A stretch of 64,000 nucleotides of DNA from Variovorax sp. 679 (lineage in GTDB: Bacteria; Pseudomonadota; Gammaproteobacteria; Burkholderiales; Burkholderiaceae_C). The stretch lies in NCBI RefSeq assembly GCF_003952185.1, contig NZ_RXFS01000011.1, positions 124,001-188,000 of the forward strand, in the 5' to 3' direction. The notes beneath the pieces are model-generated. The model saw nothing but the letters and a program-made list of their open reading frames with translations, was not told the origin of the DNA and ran no database searches. Positions 25,699-34,626 of this stretch are shown here, piece after piece; positions within the stretch are counted from its first letter, which is position 1, and every line of letters begins with the position of its first letter. The translations under genes and the position numbers were made by a program.

Positions 25699-26766
25699 AT
25701 GAAGAAGACGACCATCGCATCGCTGCTGTGGCTGGCCGCGGCCGTGCCCGCATCGGCCGCCACCTGGGTCTACGTGTCGAACGCCGACAGCCAGGAAATC
25801 TCGGTGCTCGAGCTCGACCGCAGCCAGGGCTCGCTCAAGCCGGTGCAGACGCTGAATGTCGGCGGCACGGTGATGCCGATGGTGGTGAGCCGCGACAAGC
25901 GCGTGCTGTACGCCGCGCTGCGTTCGCAGCCGTTTCGCGTGACCGCGCTGTCGATCGACGGCGCCACCGGAAAGCTGCAGAAGCTCGGCGAGGCGCCGCT
26001 GGCCGACAGCATGGCCAACATCGACCTCGATGCGAGCGGCAAGTGGCTTTTCGCGGCCTCGTACCAGGGCGGGAAGATCACGGTCAACGGCATCGGCAAG
26101 GACGGCACAGTGGGCGCCGTGCACCAGCTGATCCAGACGGCGCCCAACGCGCACGCCATTCATGCGGACGCAAGCAACCGCTTCGTGCTCGCCACCAGCC
26201 TGGGCGGCGACCACGTGTCGAGCTGGCGCTTCGATGCGGAGAAAGGACTGCTCTCGCCCAACGACCCGCCGCTGACCACCACCGCCGCGAAGTCGGGCCC
26301 GCGCCACTTCACCTGGGACAAGGCGCAGCGCCACGTCTACCTGCTCGACGAACTCGACGCCGCACTGCACGTGTTCGCGTGGGACGCCGCGCGCGGCACG
26401 CTCAAGCTCGAGCAGAGCACGACCACGCTGCCCGCCGGCTTCACCGGCAAGCCCTGGGCCGCCGACCTGCACCTGACGCCCGACGGGCGCTTTCTCTACG
26501 CATCGGAGCGCACGTCGAGCACGCTCTCCGCATTCAAGGTCGATGCCGCCACCGGGCAGCTGCAGCCGCTCGGCCAGACGCCGACCGAGAAGGGTCCGCG
26601 CGGCTTCGCCATCGACTCCACCGGTCGCTACCTGATCGCGGCTGGGCAGGAATCGAACGGCATTGCGCTCTACGCCATCGACACCGCCACCGGCGCGCTG
26701 GGCAAGCCCCAGCGCCTGGAGGTGGGCAAGAACCCGAACTGGATCGAGATCGTCGACATGCCCTGA
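25699..26766 (+). CDS. Exported beta-propeller lactonase (6-phosphogluconolactonase-like family)
   Basis: 355 aa. Signal peptide (MKKTTIASLLWLAAAVPASA/ATW) followed by a seven-bladed lactonase-family propeller with repeated blocks such as YVSNADSQEISV, LDASGKWLFAASYQG, LTPDGRFLYASERTSSTLS and IDSTGRYLIAAGQESN. Cytoplasmic members hydrolyse 6-phosphogluconolactone. The signal peptide here argues for a periplasmic role, perhaps opening sugar lactones before uptake through the flanking Bug receptors. That role is inference; related propellers also include non-enzymatic proteins. Confidence 0.8.
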   Translation: MKKTTIASLLWLAAAVPASAATWVYVSNADSQEISVLELDRSQGSLKPVQTLNVGGTVMPMVVSRDKRVLYAALRSQPFRVTALSIDGATGKLQKLGEAPLADSMANIDLDASGKWLFAASYQGGKITVNGIGKDGTVGAVHQLIQTAPNAHAIHADASNRFVLATSLGGDHVSSWRFDAEKGLLSPNDPPLTTTAAKSGPRHFTWDKAQRHVYLLDELDAALHVFAWDAARGTLKLEQSTTTLPAGFTGKPWAADLHLTPDGRFLYASERTSSTLSAFKVDAATGQLQPLGQTPTEKGPRGFAIDSTGRYLIAAGQESNGIALYAIDTATGALGKPQRLEVGKNPNWIEIVDMP

Positions 26767-26817
26767 GGGGCCCGCACCGCACCACGCACCACGCACCACA
26801 TCAACAGGAGACTTCGC

Positions 26818-27813
26818 ATGCAACGCCGCACCCTCATCCGCACCGCCCTCGCCTCTTCGCTCGCCGCCGGTCTTCCCGCCGCCTTCGCGCAGGGCGGTGG
26901 CAACTGGCCCACGGGCAAGCCCATCACGTATCTCGTGCCCTTCCCGGCGGGCGGCACCACCGACGTGCTGGGCCGGCTGATCGGGCAGAAGCTCGGCCCG
27001 GTGCTGGGCACCACTGTGATCATCGACAACAGGGGCGGCGCCGGCGGCAGCGTGGGCTCCGAGATCGGCGCGCGCGCCGCGCCCGACGGCTTCACGCTGG
27101 TGGGCGGCACGATCAGCTCGCACGCGATCAACATCAGCCTGTACCCGAAGCTCGGCTACGACCCGCAGAAGTCGTTCGCGCCGGTGACGCTGATCGGCAC
27201 CAACCCGGTGGTGCTGGTGGTGAACCAGGCAAGCCCGTACAAGACGCTGAAGGACGTGATCGCGGCCAGCAAGGGCAAGGCGGGCGGCCTCTCGTCGGCC
27301 TCGGCCGGCACAGGTACCTCGCAGCACCTGGCGCTGGAACTGCTGGCCTACAAGTCGGGCGTGAAGTTCACGCACATTCCGTACAAGGGCAGCGGCCCGG
27401 CGATCCAGGACGTGATCGGCGGGCAGGTCGACATGATGTTCGACACCACCGTGGTGGCCGGCCCGCATATCCAGAGCGGCAAGCTGCGCGCGATCGCGGT
27501 CACCTCGTCGAAGCGGCTGGCCTCGATGCCCGACGTGCCGACGGTGGCCGAGTCGGGCGTGCCGGGGCTGCAGGACTTCGAGGTGGTGTCGTGGCAGGCG
27601 ATCTTCGTGCCCGCGCACACGCCCGCGCCGGTGGTCGACCGGCTGCACACCGAGATCCGCAAGATCCTCGCTACGCCCGAGATGCAGGACAAGCTCAAGG
27701 GCTTCGGCATGGAGCCGGCCGACCTGAGCACCACGCAGATCGCGGCCTTCCAGAAGGCCGAGGTGGAGAAATGGGCGCAGGTGATCAAGGCGGCGGGAAT
27801 CAAGCCGGACTGA
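26818..27813 (+). CDS. Bug-family periplasmic binding protein 4
   Basis: 331 aa. Signal peptide with Arg-Arg start (MQRRTLIRTALASS...) cleaved near AFAQ. Bug features: KPITYLVPFPAGGTTDVLGRL, VIIDNRGGAGGSVG, HIPYKGSGPAIQDVIGGQ. Last gene of the plus-strand aldarate operon; an 8 bp stem hairpin follows its stop. It is the fourth receptor of this type in 15 kb. Confidence 0.9.
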   Translation: MQRRTLIRTALASSLAAGLPAAFAQGGGNWPTGKPITYLVPFPAGGTTDVLGRLIGQKLGPVLGTTVIIDNRGGAGGSVGSEIGARAAPDGFTLVGGTISSHAINISLYPKLGYDPQKSFAPVTLIGTNPVVLVVNQASPYKTLKDVIAASKGKAGGLSSASAGTGTSQHLALELLAYKSGVKFTHIPYKGSGPAIQDVIGGQVDMMFDTTVVAGPHIQSGKLRAIAVTSSKRLASMPDVPTVAESGVPGLQDFEVVSWQAIFVPAHTPAPVVDRLHTEIRKILATPEMQDKLKGFGMEPADLSTTQIAAFQKAEVEKWAQVIKAAGIKPD

Positions 27814-27839
27814 TCCGCCCAACCGGCGGAATGGGCGGA
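27814..27839 (+). other. Hairpin directly after the stop of the aldarate operon
   Basis: A perfect 8 bp inverted repeat TCCGCCCA (27814-27821) / TGGGCGGA (27832-27839) begins at the base after the stop codon. There is no T-run, so it is either a mRNA 3' stabiliser or a weak terminator. Confidence 0.45.
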
Positions 27840-27890
27840 GCGGGCCGGGGAACCAAGGGAAGCTTCCTACGCCCCGGCGGAAAAGCCCTT

Positions 27891-27898
27891 TATAGAAT
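27891..27898 (+). promoter_or_regulatory. Candidate -10 element for psd
   Basis: TATAGAAT lies 33 bp before the GTG start of psd in an otherwise GC-rich stretch. No good -35 hexamer at normal spacing was found, so this is only suggestive. Confidence 0.3.
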
Positions 27899-27931
27899 GC
27901 CCCTCCGATCCGCTTTCCAGATCCTCCCCAC

Positions 27932-28783
27932 GTGTCCGACCGCTCTGCCGTACTGCCCCAATACCTGTTCCCCAAGCAGGCCCTGACCAATTTCGCCGGC
28001 TGGGTCGCGGGCAAGGAACGAGGCGCCGTGACGACGTGGATCATCCGGCGCTTCGTAGCCAAGTACGGCGTGGACATGGGCGAGGCGCTCGAATCGGACA
28101 TCAGCCACTACAAGAGCTTCAACCAGTTCTTCACGCGCGAGCTCAAGCCCGGCGCGCGCCCGCTCGCGCTGGCCGACCTGGTCTGCCCGGTGGACGGCGC
28201 GATCAGCCAGTTCGGCGCGATCCAGGGCGACCAGATCTTCCAAGCCAAGGGCCACAACTACACGACCACCGCGCTGGTCGGCGGCGACGCCGCGCTGGCC
28301 GCGAAGTTCGCGCACGGCAGCTTCGCCACGCTCTACCTGAGCCCCAAGGACTACCACCGCATCCACATGCCCTGCGACGGGCGGCTGGTGCGCATGATCC
28401 ACGTGCCGGGCGACCTGTTCTCGGTGAACCCGACGACGGCGCGCGGCGTGCCCGGGCTCTTCGCGCGCAACGAGCGCGTGGTGTGCGTCTTCGAATCGGC
28501 GCGCGGCCCCTTCGTGCTGGTGCTGGTGGGCGCCACCATCGTCGGCAGCATGGCCACCGTGTGGCACGGCGTGGTCAATCCGCCGCGGGTGGGTGAACTG
28601 CGCGAGTGGCACTACGCCGACCAGCAGATTGACATCCGCAAGGGCGACGAGATGGGCCGTTTCTTGCTGGGCTCCACCGTCGTCATGCTGTTCCCGGCGC
28701 CCGCGCTGGCTTTCAATCCGGAGTGGTCGCCAGGCCGCGCAATCCGGTTGGGCGAAGCCATGGCCGATTACGCCAATTTGTGA
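27932..28783 (+). CDS. psd: Phosphatidylserine decarboxylase proenzyme
   Basis: 283 aa with GTG start. The enzyme decarboxylates phosphatidylserine to phosphatidylethanolamine at the inner membrane. The self-cleavage motif LGST is at 246-249; Ser248 becomes the pyruvoyl group. The catalytic His/Asp regions VCPVDGAISQ and SPKDYHRIHMPCDG are present. Typical length for proteobacterial Psd. It is separate from the aldarate operon, judging from the hairpin and probable promoter in the 118 bp gap. Confidence 0.95.
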   Translation: MSDRSAVLPQYLFPKQALTNFAGWVAGKERGAVTTWIIRRFVAKYGVDMGEALESDISHYKSFNQFFTRELKPGARPLALADLVCPVDGAISQFGAIQGDQIFQAKGHNYTTTALVGGDAALAAKFAHGSFATLYLSPKDYHRIHMPCDGRLVRMIHVPGDLFSVNPTTARGVPGLFARNERVVCVFESARGPFVLVLVGATIVGSMATVWHGVVNPPRVGELREWHYADQQIDIRKGDEMGRFLLGSTVVMLFPAPALAFNPEWSPGRAIRLGEAMADYANL

Positions 28784-28950
28784 GGCTTTGTCTCACAACC
28801 CGCATGTAGCTTGCCTTGACAGCTACAAAACTAGTAGCATCCTCATCGATTGCGATATAGTCGCCGGCCAACGAGACGGTTCATACCAACCACAAGAACG
28901 CGAGGCGTCGCCCTGCCCCACAGGTCGACGGCCCGCCCAGCTTCGAGGAG

Positions 28951-29403
28951 ATGATGTCGATGAGTACCAAGGAAAACGCAGCCGTCAGCCAGTTGCTGGC
29001 CCTGCTCGAAGCCCGCTACGCACTGCGCGTGCTCTGGGCACTGCGCGACGGCCACGCGCAGACCTTCCGGCTCCTGCAGGACAGCGTGGGCGGCATCACT
29101 CCCAACACGCTCAACACCCGCATCAAGGAACTGCGCGAAGCCGGCATCGTCGGCCACGGCAGCGACGGCTACAGCCTCACGCTCAGCGGGCAGGATCTGC
29201 TCAAGCGCCTCTCCGACCTGCAGGCCTTTGCCGGCAAGTGGCAGCTCGGCCAGCTCAAGAAAGCCGCGGCGACGGCGCCTGCCGCACCCGCTGCGCCCCC
29301 TGCCGCGGCGTCGCCTGCCACCCCGGCCGCGCCCGTGACGACACCCGCCGCCGACGCCCCGGCGACACCCGCGCCACCCGCCGACGGCGCCAGCCACAGC
29401 TGA
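28951..29403 (+). CDS. HxlR-type winged-helix regulator with Ala/Pro-rich tail
   Basis: 150 aa. Residues about 10-95 form a HxlR-like winged helix (YALRVLWALRDG, FRLLQDSVGGITPNTLNTRIKELREAGIV). From about 108 the protein is an Ala/Pro/Thr-rich low-complexity tail with no visible fold. Three in-frame ATGs (28951, 28954, 28960) are possible; GAGGAG just upstream favours 28951. The upstream 167 bp contains a short GCTAC/GTAGC inverted repeat (28822-28838) and no gene. Target unknown. Confidence 0.75.
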   Translation: MMSMSTKENAAVSQLLALLEARYALRVLWALRDGHAQTFRLLQDSVGGITPNTLNTRIKELREAGIVGHGSDGYSLTLSGQDLLKRLSDLQAFAGKWQLGQLKKAAATAPAAPAAPPAAASPATPAAPVTTPAADAPATPAPPADGASHS

Positions 29404-29487
29404 CGGCCGGCAGGGCCGCCGGCCGGGCATCGGTAAACTCCGCGCCTTCGATCCACTGATCTCACATCGACGCAAGGAGCTTTTCCC

Positions 29488-29838
29488 ATGCCCACCACTC
29501 CCTCCGGCCTGCAATACGAAGACACCGAAGTCGGCACCGGCGCCGAAGCCAAGGCCGGCCACCACGTGCACGTGCACTACACCGGCTGGCTCTACAACGA
29601 CGGCGTGCAAGGCGCCAAGTTCGACTCCAGCCGCGACCGCAACGACCCCTTCGCGTTCTCGCTGGGCGCGGGCCAGGTCATCAAGGGCTGGGACGAAGGC
29701 GTGGCCGGCATGAAGATCGGCGGCAAGCGCACGCTGATCATTCCCGCATCGCTGGGCTACGGTGCCCGCGGCGCCGGCGGCGTGATCCCCCCGAACGCCA
29801 CCCTGAAGTTCGACGTCGAGCTCCTGGACGCCCACTGA
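29488..29838 (+). CDS. FKBP-type peptidyl-prolyl cis-trans isomerase
   Basis: 116 aa single FKBP domain without signal peptide, so cytoplasmic. Conserved active-site elements: VHYTGWLYN, FDSSRDRNDPFAFSLGAGQVIKGWDEGV and LGYGARGAGGVIPPNATLKFDVELL. It catalyses proline isomerisation in protein folding. A strong terminator follows, so it is not part of the grpE heat-shock operon downstream. AAGGAGC precedes the start. Confidence 0.93.
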   Translation: MPTTPSGLQYEDTEVGTGAEAKAGHHVHVHYTGWLYNDGVQGAKFDSSRDRNDPFAFSLGAGQVIKGWDEGVAGMKIGGKRTLIIPASLGYGARGAGGVIPPNATLKFDVELLDAH

Positions 29839-29858
29839 GCGTTCGGCCCGACGGCTCC

Positions 29859-29881
29859 AAGGCCCGTTTTCGGGCCTTTTT
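29859..29881 (+). terminator. Intrinsic terminator after the FKBP gene
   Basis: 8 bp stem AAGGCCCG / CGGGCCTT with loop TTTT, followed by a T-run. A textbook rho-independent terminator 20 bp after the FKBP stop codon. Confidence 0.9.
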
Positions 29882-29916
29882 CATGCCTCCACGGTCATTT
29901 CGGCCGCATTTTTTCG

Positions 29917-29944
29917 CTTGAAATGCCCTGAGCCAGCCCCATGT
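29917..29944 (+). promoter_or_regulatory. Sigma-32 heat-shock promoter for grpE-dnaK-dnaJ
   Basis: CTTGAAA (29917-29923), a 13 bp spacer, then CCCCATGT (29937-29944): an essentially exact match to the RpoH consensus CTTGAAA-N13-CCCCATNT. It ends 45 bp before the grpE start, and a terminator closes the preceding gene. Confidence 0.9.
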
Positions 29945-29989
29945 GGCTGGCTGTTGTTTGTTTTCCGGCCCGTACCGGTTCCTTGAAAA

Positions 29990-30562
29990 ATGTCTGACCC
30001 GCAACAATCCGCGAAGAATTCTCAAATGCTGCAAGGCGAGCCCAGCCCCGAAGAACTGGAGGCTGCGCAATTCGCCAATGAAGCCGAGGCGCTCGACGCC
30101 CTGGCGGTGGCCCAAGGCGAACTCGCCGCGCTGCAGACCAAGAACGCCGAGCTTGCCGATCAGTACCTGCGCGCCCAGGCCGATGTGCAGAACGCCCGCC
30201 GCCGCGCCGACGAGGAAGTCAGCAAGGCCCGCAAGTTCGCCGTCGAGGCCTTCGCCGAAAGCCTGCTGCCCGTGACCGACAGCCTGGAAGCCGGCCTGGC
30301 CATCAAGGACGCCACGCCCGAGCAGATCCGCGAAGGCGCCGAAGCCACGCTGCGCCAGCTCAAGAGCGCGCTCGAACGCAACAAGGTGATCGAAGTGGCT
30401 CCCGCCCCCGGCACGAAGTTCGACCCGCACCAGCACCAGGCCATCTCGATGGTGCCCGCCGACCAGGAACCCAACACCGTGGTGAGCGTGCTGCAGAAGG
30501 GCTACACCATCAACGACCGCGTGCTGCGCCCGGCGCTGGTCACGGTCAGCGCCCCGAAGTAA
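29990..30562 (+). CDS. grpE: Nucleotide exchange factor GrpE
   Basis: 190 aa. A long N-terminal helical dimerisation region (about 20-110, with LAALQTKNAELADQYLRAQADVQNARRRA) precedes the beta-wing domain (about 125-185, KVIEVAPAPGTKFDPHQHQAISMV). Length and order are standard. It releases ADP from DnaK. First gene of the chaperone set, under the sigma-32 promoter at 29917. Confidence 0.96.
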   Translation: MSDPQQSAKNSQMLQGEPSPEELEAAQFANEAEALDALAVAQGELAALQTKNAELADQYLRAQADVQNARRRADEEVSKARKFAVEAFAESLLPVTDSLEAGLAIKDATPEQIREGAEATLRQLKSALERNKVIEVAPAPGTKFDPHQHQAISMVPADQEPNTVVSVLQKGYTINDRVLRPALVTVSAPK

Positions 30563-30623
30563 TCCCCCGGATACACACGATTCCCACAGGAAATCCCCGC
30601 TTCATGCCTTGAATCGCGACGGG

Positions 30624-30632
30624 TTATCCACA
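30624..30632 (+). promoter_or_regulatory. Isolated consensus DnaA box upstream of dnaK
   Basis: TTATCCACA exactly matches the high-affinity DnaA box, 44 bp before dnaK in the 113 bp grpE-dnaK gap. It is a single box, so it is not evidence for an origin; it could be chance or a link between DnaA and dnaK expression. Confidence 0.3.
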
Positions 30633-30675
30633 AGTTCATAACAACATATTTTTCAGGCTTTCAGGAGTAAAGAAC

Positions 30676-32616
<1,941 letters not shown>

Positions 32617-32633
32617 TCCTCAGTCCCCTGGAC

Positions 32634-32670
32634 AAGGCTGGAACACCTGAAAAGGTGCTCCAGCCTTTCT
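32634..32670 (+). terminator. Terminator or attenuator between dnaK and dnaJ
   Basis: A near-perfect 15 bp stem (32634-32648 with 32653-32667, one mismatch) closed by a GAAA tetraloop and followed by a short pyrimidine run TTTCTC. It could end part of the dnaK transcripts and lower DnaJ relative to DnaK. Confidence 0.7.
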
Positions 32671-32724
32671 CGCTTCAAGCTACCCGAGTTCCCGCTGCTT
32701 CCCTGATCTCCCGATCGACCTGCC

Positions 32725-33861
32725 ATGGCCACCAAACGCGACTACTACGAAACCCTCGGCGTCCCCAAGAACGCGAGCGAGGAAGAAATCAAGAAGGCTT
32801 ATCGCAAGCTCGCGATGAAGCACCACCCCGACCGCAACCACGGCGACACCTCGAAGGAGGCCGAGGCCAAGTTCAAGGAGGTGAAGGAAGCCTACGAAAT
32901 GCTGTCCGACGGACAGAAGCGCGCGGCCTACGACCAGTACGGCCATGCCGGCGTCGACCCCAACATGCGCGGCGGCCCGGGCGCCGAAGGCTTCGGCGGC
33001 TTTGCGGAAGCCTTCGGCGACATCTTCGGCGACGTGTTCGGCGGCGGACGCGGACGCGCGGGCGGCGGCCGGCAGGTCTTCCGCGGCAGCGACCTCAGCT
33101 ACGCGATGGAGATCACGCTCGAGGAAGCCGCGGAAGGCAAGACCACCGAGATCCGCATCCCCACCTGGGACGAGTGCGAAACCTGCCACGGCTCGGGCGC
33201 GAAGCCCGGCACCAAGCCCATCACCTGCACGACCTGCCACGGCGCCGGCGCGGTGCAGATGCGCCAGGGCTTCTTCAGCGTGCAGCAGACCTGCCCCACC
33301 TGCCACGGCAGCGGCAAGATCGTTCCCGAGCCCTGCACCTCGTGCCATGGCCAGGGCAAGATCAAGCGCAACAAGACGCTCGAAGTGAAGATCCGCGCGG
33401 GCATCGACGACGGCCAGCGCATGCGCGTGACGGGCAGCGGCGAGCCCGGCGTCAACGGCGGCCCGCCGGGCGACCTGTACATCGAGATCCGGCTCAAGAA
33501 GCACGACATCTTCGAGCGCGACGGCGACAACCTGCACTGCGTGGTGCCCGTGAGCGTGACCACCGCGGCCCTCGGGGGCGAGATCAACGTGCCCACGCTC
33601 AAGGGCGCTGCCGCCATCGACATCCCCGAAGGCACGCAGAGCGGCAAGCAGTTCCGCCTGCGCGGCAAGGGCATCAAGGGCGTGAACTCGAGCTATCCGG
33701 GCGACCTGTATTGCCACGTGCGCGTCGAGACGCCAGTGAAGCTCACCGAGTTCCAGCGCAAGCTGCTCAAGGAACTCGACGAGTCGCTGAAGAAGGGCGG
33801 CGAGAAGCACAGCCCCACCGACAAGGGCTGGTTCGACAAGGCGAAGGAATTCTTCAGCTGA
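32725..33861 (+). CDS. dnaJ: Chaperone protein DnaJ (Hsp40)
   Basis: 378 aa. J domain (1-70) with the HPD motif in KHHPDRN, then a Gly/Phe-rich linker (about 75-112). The zinc domain has four repeats CETCHGSG, CTTCHGAG, CPTCHGSG and CTSCHGQG, followed by the C-terminal peptide-binding domains (about 215-350). Complete type I DnaJ. Acts with DnaK and GrpE. Confidence 0.97.
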   Translation: MATKRDYYETLGVPKNASEEEIKKAYRKLAMKHHPDRNHGDTSKEAEAKFKEVKEAYEMLSDGQKRAAYDQYGHAGVDPNMRGGPGAEGFGGFAEAFGDIFGDVFGGGRGRAGGGRQVFRGSDLSYAMEITLEEAAEGKTTEIRIPTWDECETCHGSGAKPGTKPITCTTCHGAGAVQMRQGFFSVQQTCPTCHGSGKIVPEPCTSCHGQGKIKRNKTLEVKIRAGIDDGQRMRVTGSGEPGVNGGPPGDLYIEIRLKKHDIFERDGDNLHCVVPVSVTTAALGGEINVPTLKGAAAIDIPEGTQSGKQFRLRGKGIKGVNSSYPGDLYCHVRVETPVKLTEFQRKLLKELDESLKKGGEKHSPTDKGWFDKAKEFFS

Positions 33862-34013
33862 GCGGGATCGGCGGGCACCAAAGACGTGCAGCAAGGGGAA
33901 GCCCAAGGGCCGAACACTTGTTCAGTCGGGCGCCGGCGCGATGCATGGCTCCTCTTCCCGCCTGAGGTGTAGCACCGGAGACTTCATTCGCGGTGGGCGC
34001 ACCCACCTCCGAC

Positions 34014-34035
34014 AAGGGCCGCACTGCGGCCTTTT
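34014..34035 (+). terminator. Intrinsic terminator after dnaJ
   Basis: Stem GGCCGC (34017-34022) / GCGGCC (34026-34031) with loop ACT, flanked by A's upstream and TTTT downstream. It lies 155 bp past the dnaJ stop, after another short GGTGGG/CCCACC hairpin near 33992-34007. Confidence 0.7.
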
Positions 34036-34184
34036 GTCATTTCGGGATCATCATTCTGGTGCACACGGACCTCCAAGCCCCTCCGCAAGCACGCAGTCTG
34101 TGCATTCCGCACCATCGAGAGACATGCCGGCTCGCAAGCAGGCCAGTCACCCGCTCCAGTTCATGCAAGCCGCCCATCCAAAAG

Positions 34185-34200
34185 TGGCGCGAGGATTGCT
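34185..34200 (+). promoter_or_regulatory. Sigma-54 (RpoN) promoter candidate for the prkA operon
   Basis: TGGCGCG-AGGA-TTGCT: GG and GC are exactly 10 bp apart, matching the -24/-12 consensus TGGCRCG-N4-TTGCW, followed by TTTAT. It points toward prkA, whose start is 427 bp downstream. E. coli yeaGH is known to be RpoN/NtrC-dependent, which makes this match meaningful. No clear NtrC sites were found upstream. Confidence 0.65.
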
Positions 34201-34626
34201 TTTATATTTTTTTGGCTGAGCAATAAACCGAACGGCAGATGGCGCGTTATTGCAGCAGGAGACGTCTCTTTTTTGAGCCTCGAAGCTCAATAGGCGATTT
34301 TTTCCCGGAGAAAAGGCAAAAACGGACGATGGCCATTCGGCATAGATGTTTTCACCCGGAGAAAATCAAAAAAGCGAGCCTTTGAATTTACCTGAAATCC
34401 GGAAATTTGTTCCTTGTTTTTTGTGGAACTTTACTTGTCAGCATGGTTCTGAATTAACAAATGATTTGCCGGGTTCAATCTTTGCTTTATGCTGATTGTT
34501 AGCAGATTGTTGTAAGGGAGTTTTCCGCGGCATGCAGCCATGGGCAGGCACACCTTTTAATGTTGCGCAACGCCTTTGCTGCACGCCATCGGGCCAAAAG
34601 CCCATCGACCTGAAGGAGGCGTGACC
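34201..34626 (+). other. Long AT-rich leader of the prkA operon
   Basis: About 425 bp without a credible gene and much more AT-rich than its surroundings. It holds a TTGAGC/GCTCAA hairpin (34273-34290) with T-tracts on both sides, which may act as an attenuator. Two direct repeats, CCCGGAGAAAA plus a CAAAAA tail, lie at 34304-34322 and 34355-34373, and GGA triplets sit in A-rich context. The region from the dnaJ stop to the sigma-54 site (33862-34184) also holds no gene, only the terminator. A strong ribosome site AAGGAGG lies before prkA. Confidence 0.5.

Noticed and set aside
30563..30675. Replication origin near dnaK because of a DnaA box
   Set aside because: Only one box, no AT-rich unwinding element, and no dnaA or dnaN nearby.
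33862..34230. Short open frames (for example 33941-34226) after dnaJ
   Set aside because: They cross a terminator and the sigma-54 site, lack ribosome sites and look like chance frames.
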